In this document: positions 1 through 7,284 of the stretch, in pieces
Position numbering within the stretch: position 1 is the first letter of the stretch
How the letters are laid out: every line of letters begins with the position of its first letter
Source of the DNA: a virus
Virus record (IMG/VR): IMGVR_UViG_3300046787_000130
Location: 97,238-161,237 of that record
Reading direction: 5' to 3' (one strand)
Length of the DNA stretch: 64,000 nucleotides
Program-made: the position numbers and the translations under genes
Notes under the pieces: model-generated
The model's input: only the letters and a program-made list of their open reading frames with translations
What the model was told of the DNA's origin: nothing
Database searches by the model: none

Positions 1-792
1 AAGACCACCGTTGCTAAGGCTCTCTGTGAAGAGATTGGGTGCGACTATCTTGTCATCAATGGTTCTGATGAATCAGGCATTGATACCTTCCGTATGAAGA
101 TTAAGAATTACGCCAGTGCTATGTCGTTGACTGGTGGTAAGAAAGTCATCATCATTGATGAGGCTGACTATCTCAATGCTAACTCTACTCAGCCAGCCAT
201 GCGTGCTGCTATGGAAGAGTTTGCCCATAATTGTACGTTTATCATGACGTGTAATTATAAGAATCGTATCATTGACCCTCTACACTCACGCTGCGCGGTC
301 ATTGAGTTTAAACTTAAGAATGTTGACAAGCCTATCATTGCCAAGCAGTTCATGCAGCGTGTTATCAACATTCTGACTAATGAGAAGGTTAACTTCGACA
401 AGCAGGTTGTTGTTGAGGTAATTAAGAAATATTTTCCTGACTTTAGGCGCACCCTGAATGAACTACAAAGGTATTCGGTATCTGGACATATTGATTCTGG
501 TATTCTATCTTCTGTTGTTGATGTATCTCTTGCCGGTTTGGTAAAGTCTCTCAGAGACCAAAACTTTACTGAAATGCGCAAGTGGGTTGCTGAGAATGGC
601 GGTGATGACCCTGTTCGTATGTACCGTCGTATCTATGATTCACTCTATGATGTTATGGACAAAACAACTATCCCTAACGCAGTAATCATCCTAGCCCGAT
701 ATCAGTACCAAGCAGCGTTTGTTGCTGACCAAGAACTGAACCTCACGGCATGCCTTACTGAAATGATGGTTGAGTGTAAGTTTAATGGCTGA
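1..792 (+). CDS. 44: Sliding-clamp loader large subunit (T4 gp44-like), 5' truncated
   Basis: AAA+ ATPase subunit that loads the sliding clamp for the phage replisome. The window opens inside the Walker A motif: the first codons read KTTVAKAL. Walker B is IIIDEAD (codons about 49-55) and the sensor/arginine-finger region contains HSRC, all typical of gp44 and RFC-type loaders. A helical C-terminal collar domain follows. The reading frame is open from base 1 and the true start lies upstream. The TGA overlaps the ATG of the gp62-like gene, matching the T4 order 44-62-regA. Confidence 0.93.
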   Translation, partial: KTTVAKALCEEIGCDYLVINGSDESGIDTFRMKIKNYASAMSLTGGKKVIIIDEADYLNANSTQPAMRAAMEEFAHNCTFIMTCNYKNRIIDPLHSRCAVIEFKLKNVDKPIIAKQFMQRVINILTNEKVNFDKQVVVEVIKKYFPDFRRTLNELQRYSVSGHIDSGILSSVVDVSLAGLVKSLRDQNFTEMRKWVAENGGDDPVRMYRRIYDSLYDVMDKTTIPNAVIILARYQYQAAFVADQELNLTACLTEMMVECKFNG

Positions 793-1165
793 CCTATTCA
801 AGGAGATTATTCCTAGCATCCTACAAACAAAGGAATATGCCCTGCTGACAGAGCAGGATGAAAAGGGTTACAGTTCATTTATGGTTAACAAGGCATTGTC
901 ATTTCATCGTGACACTGCTTTGATTGCTAATGCCATCAACGTGTATCCAAATCTTGACAATAAGTTGAAATACGACTTTCTTATAAATATGGTACGTGCT
1001 CAAAAACGCCCCTATTCAAAGTGGTTTAAGAGAGCCGAAAGTAGTGATTTGCTTGCTGTCAAAGAATATTATGGCTACTCGGATGCCAAAGCATATGAAG
1101 CCCTTCGGGTGCTTGATGATGAGCAAGTCACCATGATTAAAACAAGAATCAATAAAGGTGACTGA
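785..1165 (+). CDS. 62: Clamp loader small subunit (T4 gp62-like)
   Basis: Non-ATPase partner of the gp44 clamp-loader subunit. The ATG at 785 overlaps the end of gene 44; an upstream in-frame TTG at 770 is less likely. The 126-residue product begins MADLFKEIIPSIL and carries a central segment (NKALSFHRDT) resembling gp62 proteins of aquatic T4-like phages. It is shorter than T4 gp62 (187 aa). Identification rests on position between gp44 and RegA plus this partial similarity. Confidence 0.85.
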   Translation: MADLFKEIIPSILQTKEYALLTEQDEKGYSSFMVNKALSFHRDTALIANAINVYPNLDNKLKYDFLINMVRAQKRPYSKWFKRAESSDLLAVKEYYGYSDAKAYEALRVLDDEQVTMIKTRINKGD

Positions 1166-1166
1166 T

Positions 1167-1580
1167 ATGACTTTGGAAAAATTAGTAGAGGTAACTCTGG
1201 CAAAGGAAGATGACTTTCTCAAGGTGCGTGAGACGCTAACTCGGATTGGCGTTGCCGCAAAGAAAGATAACATCCTGTATCAATCATGCCACATCCTGCA
1301 CAAGCAGGGTAAGTACTACATCGTACACTTCAAAGAATTGTTTGAACTTGATGGCAAGCCTAGCAGCATGACAGAGAATGACGTTGCTAGACGCAATACC
1401 ATTGCAAATCTAATCGCAGAGTGGGGACTTGTAAAGTTACTTGACCCTGCCAAGACTAAAGACAATCTAGCCCCAATTAGCCAAATCAAGATTCTTCCGC
1501 ACAAAGAGAAAGCAGAATGGCAGTTGGTTAGCAAGTACACTATTGGAAAGAAGCGCCGCGATATCCCTGAAATGGAGTAA
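1167..1580 (+). CDS. regA: RegA-like translational repressor
   Basis: RNA-binding protein that represses translation of early mRNAs by occluding initiation sites. The stretches LYQSCHILHKQGKYYIVHFK and ETLTRIG closely match T4 RegA, including the central basic/aromatic region. The ATG at 1167 is preceded by AAAGGTG at suitable spacing, so the longer GTG start at 1158 is not needed. The product is 137 aa (T4 RegA 122 aa). It follows the clamp-loader genes as in T4, but here the polymerase lies about 13 kb further on. Confidence 0.93.
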   Translation: MTLEKLVEVTLAKEDDFLKVRETLTRIGVAAKKDNILYQSCHILHKQGKYYIVHFKELFELDGKPSSMTENDVARRNTIANLIAEWGLVKLLDPAKTKDNLAPISQIKILPHKEKAEWQLVSKYTIGKKRRDIPEME

Positions 1581-1583
1581 ATT

Positions 1584-2102
1584 ATGTACATTGAGATTTA
1601 TAGAATGAACGCAGATGTCAGACTGCCTAAGTGGGGTACTGACTACGCAAACTGTTTTGATATTGAGTATTGCCCGGTAAATGATATTGTTCACGGCTAC
1701 AATGACTCTAATATTACGGTAGAGCGTTGGATTGAAAAGGATACGCATGACGTTGTCATCTATCCAGGTGAACGTCTTCTCATTCCCACAGGGTTAATCT
1801 TCAAGTTTCCAGACACTGTTGAGCATACTTATTCTTTGCGTCTCCATTCACGGTCTGGTCTTGCGTTGAAGCGCGGATTGGTTCTTGCTAATGGTACTGG
1901 AATTGTAGATGTAGACTACCGTATGCAGGTGTTTGCATTGATTGCTAACGTATCCTCAGTTGCGCAAACTATTGCCAAGCATGAACGTATCTGTCAGGGT
2001 GAGATTGTTCGTAATGAGCAATTCAAATTTGTGGAAACGGCAGATAAGCCTGACTTGTTAGGCAATCGCGCTGGCGGTTTTGGTTCAACTGGAACAAAGT
2101 GA
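1584..2102 (+). CDS. dut: dUTP pyrophosphatase (trimeric dUTPase family)
   Basis: Hydrolyses dUTP to dUMP and PPi, lowering uracil incorporation and feeding dTMP synthesis by the window's ThyX. Conserved motifs are visible: LRLHSRSGLA (motif 2), NGTGIVDVDYR (motif 3) and the glycine-rich C-terminal RAGGFGSTG (motif 5) that closes over the substrate. The 172-aa length is slightly long for the family because of an insertion near residues 25-50. A GGAG lies 7 nt before the ATG, inside the end of regA. Confidence 0.93.
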   Translation: MYIEIYRMNADVRLPKWGTDYANCFDIEYCPVNDIVHGYNDSNITVERWIEKDTHDVVIYPGERLLIPTGLIFKFPDTVEHTYSLRLHSRSGLALKRGLVLANGTGIVDVDYRMQVFALIANVSSVAQTIAKHERICQGEIVRNEQFKFVETADKPDLLGNRAGGFGSTGTK

Positions 2103-2530
2103 TGTTAGATGTGTTTGGTGATGCAGTGGTTGAGAATCCGTTTCTTAACTACCTGACATATGAAAACCACCTGCGTAACCTAGTGTTGAATAGACACGCT
2201 GGAGTTTTTATGCAGTACTGCGTAGGAACAAAACCAGGTGGCACCAAACATATCATTGATGTTGTTTCAGTTGATTCTAAGATTCTTGTTTCTGCAAAGT
2301 TGCAAAATATTGCGGGTACTGCGGAAGAGAAGATTCCATATGAGCAGTTAATGCTTCAGCATGCTTGTGATACCTACGGGTACAACAAAGCCTACATCGT
2401 ATGCGCTGGAACTGGTTGGCGTCTGCTCAACTACTTCACCTCAGAAGAATACAAGAATCTCATCAAGACTCCAAAAGTTGAACTGCTAAAGTACGAAGAT
2501 TTTGCTAGAATTATTGATGAAGTTGGCTAA
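2102..2530 (+). CDS. Putative PD-(D/E)XK nuclease-like protein
   Basis: A 142-residue protein resembling small phage proteins of the restriction-endonuclease-like fold. Residues about 52-80 read IDVVSVDSKILVSAKLQ followed by GTAEEKIPYEQ, matching a D-x(n)-(S/E)xK core followed by a conserved glutamate. ATG 2102 overlaps the dUTPase TGA. Role unknown; recombination, repair or host-DNA degradation are possible. The fold assignment is motif-based inference. Confidence 0.6.
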   Translation: MLDVFGDAVVENPFLNYLTYENHLRNLVLNRHAGVFMQYCVGTKPGGTKHIIDVVSVDSKILVSAKLQNIAGTAEEKIPYEQLMLQHACDTYGYNKAYIVCAGTGWRLLNYFTSEEYKNLIKTPKVELLKYEDFARIIDEVG

Positions 2531-2533
2531 ATA
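2526..2533 (+). promoter_or_regulatory. Possible T4-type late promoter (GCTAAATA)
   Basis: Resembles the T4 late consensus TATAAATA and the CTAAATA form seen in marine T4-like phages. It overlaps the stop codon of the nuclease-like gene and lies 67 nt before the Hsp20 start, with a hairpin in between. TAA stop codons make such octamers easy to find by chance, so this one is weak. Confidence 0.3.
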
Positions 2534-2538
2534 AGAAA

Positions 2539-2567
2539 CTGGATGCCCAATCGGGGTCCAGGTTTTT
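2539..2567 (+). terminator. Rho-independent terminator-like hairpin before hsp20
   Basis: CTGGA(2539-2543) pairs with TCCAG(2557-2561), CCC/GGG pairs extend the stem around an AATC loop, and TTTTT follows at 2563-2567. It sits between the nuclease-like gene and Hsp20, so it may end the replication operon or attenuate read-through into hsp20. Confidence 0.6.
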
Positions 2568-2592
2568 AACTTGCTTTTAAAGGAGTACAATC

Positions 2593-3018
2593 ATGACCAA
2601 TAGTCTATTTGACCGTTATCTACCATCTGCTCTTGGATTTGACCGCGTGTTTGATGTTCTTGACCACGCCTCTGATGTTGTCAATTCAAGCAATCTAGCC
2701 TTTCCTCCAGTAAATATTGTAAAGATTGACGACACTAACTATGCCGTTGAACTTGCTATTGCTGGTTACACAGAAGAAGAAGTCAACGTAGAAACCGAAA
2801 AGAATCTACTGAAGATTTCTGGAAAGAAATTGGAAAAAGATGAACGCAATTATGTCCTTAGAGGAATTGCAGGACGTTCATTCTATCGCCAGTTTATTCT
2901 GACTGATACGATGGTAGTGCGAGATGCGGCTCTCAAGAATGGCGTTCTTACAGTTTCTCTTGAGAATGTTATTCCAGAAGCCCAGAAGCCAAGAAAGATT
3001 GCTGTTCTAGCAACCTAG
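2593..3018 (+). CDS. Small heat-shock protein, Hsp20/IbpA family
   Basis: ATP-independent holdase chaperone. The 141-aa product has an alpha-crystallin domain: VNIVKIDDTNYAVELAIAGY at residues about 40-59, KNLLKISGKK in the middle, and LKNGVLTVSLENVIPE at the end, followed by a short basic C-terminal tail. AAAGGAG lies 8 nt before the ATG. Hsp20 genes are common in cyanophage and related T4-like genomes. It is bounded by hairpins at 2539-2567 and 3045-3079, so it is probably an independent unit. Confidence 0.93.
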   Translation: MTNSLFDRYLPSALGFDRVFDVLDHASDVVNSSNLAFPPVNIVKIDDTNYAVELAIAGYTEEEVNVETEKNLLKISGKKLEKDERNYVLRGIAGRSFYRQFILTDTMVVRDAALKNGVLTVSLENVIPEAQKPRKIAVLAT

Positions 3019-3044
3019 TAAAACAGACAACTTTTCTTGTAACG

Positions 3045-3079
3045 GTGCGGTGGTGAAAATCACCGCACTTTGCGTTTTT
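3045..3079 (+). terminator. Strong intrinsic terminator after hsp20
   Basis: An 8-bp perfect stem GTGCGGTG(3045-3052)/CACCGCAC(3061-3068) with an 8-nt loop, followed by TTTGCGTTTTT. It separates hsp20 from the early promoter that starts immediately downstream. Confidence 0.85.
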
Positions 3080-3081
3080 GT

Positions 3082-3139
3082 AAGTGATTGATTTTACAGA
3101 AATTTTTCCTATCGACTTTTTTCTGGATTTCAGTACAAT
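3082..3139 (+). promoter_or_regulatory. Early-type sigma70 promoter P1
   Basis: The -35 is TCGACT (3112-3117) and the -10 TACAAT (3134-3139), with a 16-nt spacer. An upstream block AGTGATTGATTTTACA (3083-3098) recurs at the other early promoters. Predicted transcription start is about 3146-3149, giving a short leader carrying AAGGGA before ATG 3167. Confidence 0.88.
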
Positions 3140-3166
3140 ATAGGTATAGTGAAAGTTAAGGGAAAA

Positions 3167-3349
3167 ATGATGAAGACTGAAAAGCAGATTTTGGCTGAAA
3201 TTGCGCGCCTGCAGGCTCAACTTGATAGCATGAAAAAGCCCAAGATGAGCAAAGTGCGTCCGCTGTTTTCTGACAAGGACATCTGGATTGAGTCTGACAA
3301 AGTTGGCGGTTGCTGCGACCCGTCCACCGAAACTTACTGGTCAATGTAA
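3167..3349 (+). CDS. Small early protein of unknown function
   Basis: A 60-residue product starting at ATG 3167 (a second ATG follows at once), preceded by AAGGGA in the leader of promoter P1. The GTG at 3149 would lie at the transcription start and is rejected. The N-terminal half is helical and charged (TEKQILAEIARLQAQLDSMK, a probable short coiled coil). The C-terminal half has adjacent cysteines (GGCCDP). Function not recognised; position suggests immediate-early expression. Confidence 0.65.
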   Translation: MMKTEKQILAEIARLQAQLDSMKKPKMSKVRPLFSDKDIWIESDKVGGCCDPSTETYWSM

Positions 3350-3350
3350 G

Positions 3351-3405
3351 TGATTGATTTTACAAAAGAAAATCGCATTGACTTTTTCCTAGAATCCGGT
3401 ATTAT
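3351..3405 (+). promoter_or_regulatory. Early-type sigma70 promoter P2 (leaderless arrangement)
   Basis: TTGACT (3378-3383), 16-nt spacer, TATTAT (3400-3405); upstream block TGATTGATTTTACA at 3351-3364. The ATG of the next gene begins at 3412, exactly seven bases after the -10, so the transcript should start at or within a base or two of the start codon. Confidence 0.85.
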
Positions 3406-3411
3406 ATAAGT

Positions 3412-3711
3412 ATGAAAAGCAAGTTCAAGCCGCTGCCGCGCAGCACCCGCCTCATCGTGGAATTCCACGATGGTATCCACAGCACCTACACCACCAAGGG
3501 TGACATCCTCAAGCAGAATGTCTTCAACCCGCGTGCCATGAGCCTGTCGCTCATCAACGCGCTGGCTGACTTGGAGGCAGACCGCAAGGCTGACTTTGAC
3601 AAGATAGGCACCATTGTGACCACCAACGCGATTGGTTACGTCACTGGTGTTGATGGCAAGCAGCACACCTACACTCTGGACATTTCCGCATACCGCATTG
3701 GGGGCAAGTAA
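3412..3711 (+). CDS. Unknown early protein, probably from a leaderless mRNA
   Basis: A 99-residue protein with the ATG placed at the predicted +1 of promoter P2; no other start lies within the first 40 codons. Basic N-terminus (KSKFKPLPRSTR), mixed alpha/beta remainder ending SAYRIGGK. No domain recognised. Base composition is visibly richer in G+C (CTGCCGCGCAGC, CGCGCTGG) than the structural and replication genes, as in the other early cassettes. Followed 1 nt later by the next gene. Confidence 0.7.
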   Translation: MKSKFKPLPRSTRLIVEFHDGIHSTYTTKGDILKQNVFNPRAMSLSLINALADLEADRKADFDKIGTIVTTNAIGYVTGVDGKQHTYTLDISAYRIGGK

Positions 3712-3712
3712 G

Positions 3713-3997
3713 ATGAGCCACATGAAGGATTTTCTTGAGGATGTTCGCGCCATGATTCTGCATGGCGCTTCCGTTGAGTACATCGCAAGTTGTAATGACG
3801 TGCCGGTGGAAATGGTCGAGGGTGCGCTTGACATTCTCATGGAAGATGCTGACTTCTGTAAACTGGCTGGCTTTGATGCGCCTGAGCCGCTGTATGACGT
3901 GGACGATGAGCCGCTGAGTGCAGAGGATGATGGCTACATCTATGGCACGGATGATGGCTATGGTGTGGATTTCTATGATGGGGAGTATGCGACATGA
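3713..3997 (+). CDS. Unknown acidic early protein
   Basis: A 94-residue protein. ATG 3713 lies one base after the previous stop with GGGGGCAAG upstream; the open frame extends further 5' but overlaps the previous gene. Residues 1-45 look helical (MKDFLEDVRAMILHGASVEY, then a VPVEMVEGALDIL segment resembling a short helix-turn-helix). The C-terminal third is highly acidic and tyrosine/glycine-rich. Function unknown. Confidence 0.65.
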   Translation: MSHMKDFLEDVRAMILHGASVEYIASCNDVPVEMVEGALDILMEDADFCKLAGFDAPEPLYDVDDEPLSAEDDGYIYGTDDGYGVDFYDGEYAT

Positions 3998-4125
3998 GCA
4001 AGTTGTATAAGGGTAATGGCGTGGCGCGTGATTTGCGCAGCCCCAAGTATGCGATGCGTGTTGTGCCGACGCACAAGCAGTATCGTCGCGCCAAGGCAAA
4101 GCGGGATTGGTCTAATGATATCTGA
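3994..4125 (+). CDS. Small basic protein (43 aa)
   Basis: The ATG overlaps the previous TGA (ATGA). The product begins MSKLYKGNGVARDLRSPKYA and continues with a strongly basic stretch (THKQYRRAKAKRD). Its strict ATGA coupling and overlap with the following gene suit a real gene in this chain. Function unknown; nucleic-acid binding is conceivable from charge alone. Confidence 0.55.
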   Translation: MSKLYKGNGVARDLRSPKYAMRVVPTHKQYRRAKAKRDWSNDI

Positions 4126-4351
4126 TGGAGTTGTTGCTGTGTATCGTGAACGTGCATATGTTGTAAAGCCGCGAGTCAATTTCAATCCTGCAAACAAGCA
4201 GCATAGGCTTGACTATGCGCAGTTTATCAAGTATAATAACTGGAAGACAGGTTGCCAATATCTGTTGGAAGAGCCATACATGGACATTCCGACAATGATT
4301 CAGGACAAGTTGGTTCGTTATTATCTCAAGCCGATGATGGAGAAAGCGTGA
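4115..4351 (+). CDS. Unknown small protein
   Basis: A 78-residue product from ATG 4115, overlapping the end of the preceding basic-protein gene. The open frame continues upstream, but that part is the shadow of the 43-aa gene. Aromatic- and Lys/Arg-rich with a C-terminal helical segment (MIQDKLVRYYLKPMMEKA). The next gene starts inside its stop codon. No recognised domain. Confidence 0.55.
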   Translation: MISDGVVAVYRERAYVVKPRVNFNPANKQHRLDYAQFIKYNNWKTGCQYLLEEPYMDIPTMIQDKLVRYYLKPMMEKA

Positions 4352-4578
4352 TGCCTTATCAGTGGGTTGAACATGATTTGGGTGTTTACACCGATGAAGA
4401 CCTGGTTGAAGAACTGGAACATCGTCACTATAACTTCAAGAATCTCATAAAAGATGAGATAAAAGAAGACATTGATGCTGCCCTATATGAGTTGGCTGAT
4501 TGTAAGCGTTACAATCCTGAGAAGTTTGATGAGATGTTTTCCCAGTTTGTTTGGGACACCATTGGAAAGAGTATCTGA
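4351..4578 (+). CDS. Unknown small acidic protein
   Basis: A 75-residue product from ATG 4351, which shares its A with the preceding TGA. Acidic and predicted mostly helical (EDLVEELEHRHYNFKNLIKD, then EIKEDIDAALYELADCK). No recognised family. Its position in an unbroken ATGA-coupled chain suggests co-translation with its neighbours. Confidence 0.55.
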   Translation: MPYQWVEHDLGVYTDEDLVEELEHRHYNFKNLIKDEIKEDIDAALYELADCKRYNPEKFDEMFSQFVWDTIGKSI

Positions 4579-4580
4579 AA

Positions 4581-4916
4581 ATGTATCGTTGGTCTAAAAA
4601 GCGCAAGCCAAAGGGTGAGATTGCTCGCAAACTTGACACCCGAAAGTTGCGTGGCGTTGATGTAGTGTTCGGCAGTAACCGCGCACTGCGTCCTGGTTCT
4701 GACGTTGCGTTGAGCATCCAGTCTCACGTGACATCAACGCAGTTTCTTCCTGCGCGCAACAGCGTAATGGATGCGGCTCAACTTGCCAAGGAAGCACCTG
4801 AAGTGCGTGATGCCATCATTGCCAAAAGCAAGCGACTGGCTCCTGCCTATAGCAAGGGCGCAGTGCAGTATGTTACTGATGATGCTGATGTACAGTCACT
4901 GGGGAGAAAGCGGTGA
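4581..4916 (+). CDS. Unknown basic protein
   Basis: A 111-residue protein from ATG 4581, two bases after the previous stop. The N-terminal 30 residues are very basic (MYRWSKKRKPKGEIARKLD). The middle includes FGSNRALRPGSDVALS and the end a helical AAQLAKEAPEVRDAIIAK. No family recognised; charge would suit nucleic-acid binding. Confidence 0.6.
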   Translation: MYRWSKKRKPKGEIARKLDTRKLRGVDVVFGSNRALRPGSDVALSIQSHVTSTQFLPARNSVMDAAQLAKEAPEVRDAIIAKSKRLAPAYSKGAVQYVTDDADVQSLGRKR

Positions 4917-5200
4917 ACAAACTAACGAAAGAATATCTGGCTGAGTTGGGATTGGCACTTAAGCGATTTGGCACTTATCAATATGATGATAAGGGTGCGC
5001 ATGAGGTAATGAATCTTGAACCACTAATCTCTAAATTGCAAGAATTATCTGCAATAGAAGCAGCAGAAGTCTTGCGGGAAATTGCAGCGTCTCCAAAGTA
5101 TGACAACCGAGGCAGTCTCTTAACGGAAACACTGCTTGCTTACATGGAAGACTGGGAAGAGTTGTGGGCGCAGCCTGGAATTGAAGACTTGGCATATTAG
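4913..5200 (+). CDS. Unknown protein, GTG start
   Basis: A 95-residue protein whose GTG start overlaps the preceding TGA (GTGA). Predicted helical, acidic at the C-terminus (LLAYMEDWEELWAQPGIEDL). No domain recognised. The overlap favours translational coupling, which would explain the weak start codon. Confidence 0.6.
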   Translation: MNKLTKEYLAELGLALKRFGTYQYDDKGAHEVMNLEPLISKLQELSAIEAAEVLREIAASPKYDNRGSLLTETLLAYMEDWEELWAQPGIEDLAY

Positions 5201-5210
5201 GAGTTGAAGA

Positions 5211-5429
5211 ATGAAAGTACGATTGATGAAGCGATATATGAAAGATGTTGAAGACCCATATTATGAAGTGGACAAATGGATTCATCTGTTAGGGCAAATT
5301 GGGTATTGGAGTACTCAGGCAAGAACAATGGATTACAATTATGCAGTTTCCGTGTTTGAAGACTATAAGCACAATAAGCGCGGCGGACCAGAACGCAAGG
5401 CAGAAGTACTTTTAATTCACCATGAGTGA
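5211..5429 (+). CDS. Unknown small protein
   Basis: A 72-residue product from ATG 5211 with a clear TAGGAGTTGAAG upstream. It begins MKVRLMKRYMKDVEDPYYEV and ends in a basic segment. Last gene of the first early cassette before the promoter at 5432-5460. Function unknown. Confidence 0.6.
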   Translation: MKVRLMKRYMKDVEDPYYEVDKWIHLLGQIGYWSTQARTMDYNYAVSVFEDYKHNKRGGPERKAEVLLIHHE

Positions 5430-5556
5430 ACTTGACTTTTTCATTTTAATCTTTTATACTATATCTTTCGTATGGTTAGTGGGTATCCTGCTAGCCATGC
5501 TTTTCTTTTTAGGACTATTGTATGAAGTTACATTTACTAAGCGACCTCCATCTTGA
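5422..5556 (+). CDS. Possible small membrane protein (44 aa)
   Basis: The frame from ATG 5422 encodes a very hydrophobic peptide with a transmembrane stretch of about 28 residues (FFILIFYTISFVWLVGILLA and onwards). It overlaps the previous stop by 8 nt and the next gene by 35 nt. No ribosome-binding site is evident, and the same DNA holds a good promoter (5432-5460), so the frame may be fortuitous. Confidence 0.35.
   Translation: MSELDFFILIFYTISFVWLVGILLAMLFFLGLLYEVTFTKRPPS
5432..5460 (+). promoter_or_regulatory. Sigma70-type promoter before the phosphoesterase
   Basis: TTGACT (5432-5437), 17-nt spacer, TATACT (5455-5460). It lacks the upstream block of the six early promoters. It would start transcription near 5467 and drive the gene at 5522 and the glycan island. 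Confidence 0.65.
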
Positions 5557-6331
5557 GTTTGCCCCAATAGATTTGCCCGGCGGCGATGTACTTCTGCTTG
5601 CTGGCGATATTTTTGTTGCTAGCAACAAGCGTCTTAATGATACGTTTCATGGAGAAGAAGCCAAATATTTCTTTGAAGATGCGTGCGCCAAGTACAACAA
5701 GGTAATCTGCATTGCCGGCAACCATGAACACTATGGTAACTATTATAACACGACACACGAAAACATTCGTAACTTTTTCCATAAGCATGACTTGAAGGTT
5801 GTGTTCTTAGAGAACAGTTGCTTTGAATTAAATGATGAATACGTGTTGTTTGGTTCTACCTTCTGGACAGACTTTAACAACAATGACTTTGTTGCGGTAC
5901 AAGCAGCAAAGAACGGCATGAATGACTTCCGTATGATTTCCTATGAGAATGATAATAAGAGCGGAAGTCTCTCGCCATTTGACACTACCGAATTTAATTT
6001 GACGGCGCGCAATTCACTAAAGATGGCACTAGAGTTTTATTCAACCAAGAAGTTTATCGTGATGACGCATCATCTACCTGACATGCTCAGTGTTGATGCT
6101 AAGTATGGTAATGACCCGTTGAATTATGCCTATGCTAACACGGGTCTCAAACAATTCATATTGGACAATCCCCGTATAAAGTACTGGATGCATGGGCACA
6201 CCCATACCAGCCGTGACTATATAATTGGAGATTGTCGAGTGATGTGCAATCCAAGAGGATACGCCAAACCGTATCGTCCTGAAGAATGCGAAAATATTTT
6301 GTTTAACGTGAATCATACACTGGAGATTTAA
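5522..6331 (+). CDS. Calcineurin-like metallophosphoesterase
   Basis: A 269-aa metal-dependent phosphoesterase. The full motif set is visible: SDLHLE (D, H), AGDIF (D), AGNHEHY (N, H), THHLP (H) and MHGHTH (two H) near residue 225, which together ligate a dinuclear centre. No signal peptide or membrane segment, so cytoplasmic. The substrate cannot be read from sequence; phage members can act on nucleotides, nucleic acid ends or phosphoproteins. Confidence 0.88.
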   Translation: MKLHLLSDLHLEFAPIDLPGGDVLLLAGDIFVASNKRLNDTFHGEEAKYFFEDACAKYNKVICIAGNHEHYGNYYNTTHENIRNFFHKHDLKVVFLENSCFELNDEYVLFGSTFWTDFNNNDFVAVQAAKNGMNDFRMISYENDNKSGSLSPFDTTEFNLTARNSLKMALEFYSTKKFIVMTHHLPDMLSVDAKYGNDPLNYAYANTGLKQFILDNPRIKYWMHGHTHTSRDYIIGDCRVMCNPRGYAKPYRPEECENILFNVNHTLEI

Positions 6332-6332
6332 T

Positions 6333-6539
6333 ATGCAAAACTTTAATTTTACCCTACACGAAGATGGTAGCAATCAACTAGATGGTTCGCATCCTGTAAT
6401 TCCATCTGTGCGCAATACCCTAAGCGTTCATGGCGATTTGAACCTAACCATGTTGATTGAACACTTCCAGCAGTTTGTTGTTGGTTGCGGATATGTTCTT
6501 CCTGAGAATACTTCGATTGGTCTTGTTGAGGACTATTAA
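6333..6539 (+). CDS. Unknown small protein
   Basis: A 68-residue protein from ATG 6333, GGAG upstream, starting two bases after the phosphoesterase stop. Polar N-terminus (MQNFNFTLHEDGSNQLDG), hydrophobic middle (LTMLIEHFQQFVVGCGYVLP). No family recognised. Confidence 0.55.
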   Translation: MQNFNFTLHEDGSNQLDGSHPVIPSVRNTLSVHGDLNLTMLIEHFQQFVVGCGYVLPENTSIGLVEDY

Positions 6540-6542
6540 TCT

Positions 6543-7283
6543 ATGAAAGTAACCGTAATCACGGCTACTACAGGCAACCCGCTTCTTGCGGGTTGTTTGC
6601 GTTCTGTGGCAGCACAAACCCATAGAGATGTCACCCATGTTGTAGTTGGAGATGGTCCAGAACATTGGGAGAAGATTGACGCAATCTTTACAGATGCTGG
6701 ATTTCCTAATGGGACAAATCAGTTCTATCTTGAGATTCCTTACCCTATCGGAAAAGACCGCTGGAATGCACATCGCATCTATCCAGCAGTAACCTATATG
6801 GCAGAGGGTGACTTCATCATGTATCTTGATGAGGACAATGTTCTTGAGCCTGACCATATTGAATCCCTAATCAAGTTGGTTACAGAAAAGAATCTACATT
6901 GGGCTTATTCGCTCCGTAAGATTATTGACAAGGATGGTAACTATCTCTGTCATGATGATTGCGAGAGTCTGGGCAAGTGGGCTTCTGTACTTGACCCACG
7001 AGACTTCTTTGTAGATGTAAATTGCTACTTTGTGCGAAGGGATGTTGCTGTTGCGATTACACCTGCTTGGTACAGAAAATTCAGAGAACCGGGACAGCCT
7101 GAAGTTGACCGCGTGTTAGCGCACGTGCTGATGAATAACTTCCCACAGTATGATTGCACTTACAATTATTCGTTGCTATATAGAGTAGGCAACACGCAGC
7201 ACTCAGTGCAGAAAGAATTCTTTGAGCGTGGCAATGCCGCTATGTTGCAACGATATGATGGCAAACTTCCTTGGAAGATTTAA
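6543..7283 (+). CDS. Family 2-like glycosyltransferase (GT-A fold)
   Basis: A 246-aa sugar transferase. The N-terminal beta-strand/loop VTVITATTGNPLLAGCLRSV and QTHRDVTHVVVGDGP are typical GT2 nucleotide-binding elements. FIMYLDEDNVLEPDHIES at residues about 97-115 holds the DxD-type metal site. No transmembrane anchor. It opens the surface-glycan island that runs to 13724; acceptor and donor are unknown. Confidence 0.82.
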   Translation: MKVTVITATTGNPLLAGCLRSVAAQTHRDVTHVVVGDGPEHWEKIDAIFTDAGFPNGTNQFYLEIPYPIGKDRWNAHRIYPAVTYMAEGDFIMYLDEDNVLEPDHIESLIKLVTEKNLHWAYSLRKIIDKDGNYLCHDDCESLGKWASVLDPRDFFVDVNCYFVRRDVAVAITPAWYRKFREPGQPEVDRVLAHVLMNNFPQYDCTYNYSLLYRVGNTQHSVQKEFFERGNAAMLQRYDGKLPWKI

Positions 7284-7284
7284 T

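Noticed and set aside
770-784. Longer start (TTG 770) for the gp62-like gene
   Set aside because: ATG 785 overlaps the upstream stop as is usual here and keeps all the conserved sequence.
3632-3712. Extended reading frames upstream of genes at 3713, 4115, 4351, 4581, 7285, 45884, 50333 and 60145
   Set aside because: Each extension is the out-of-frame shadow of the preceding gene; the chosen ATG has the better ribosome site or overlap.
4870-4895. A second hammerhead-like CTGATGA near 4875
   Set aside because: No stem II/GAAA arrangement follows and the bases are ordinary coding sequence.
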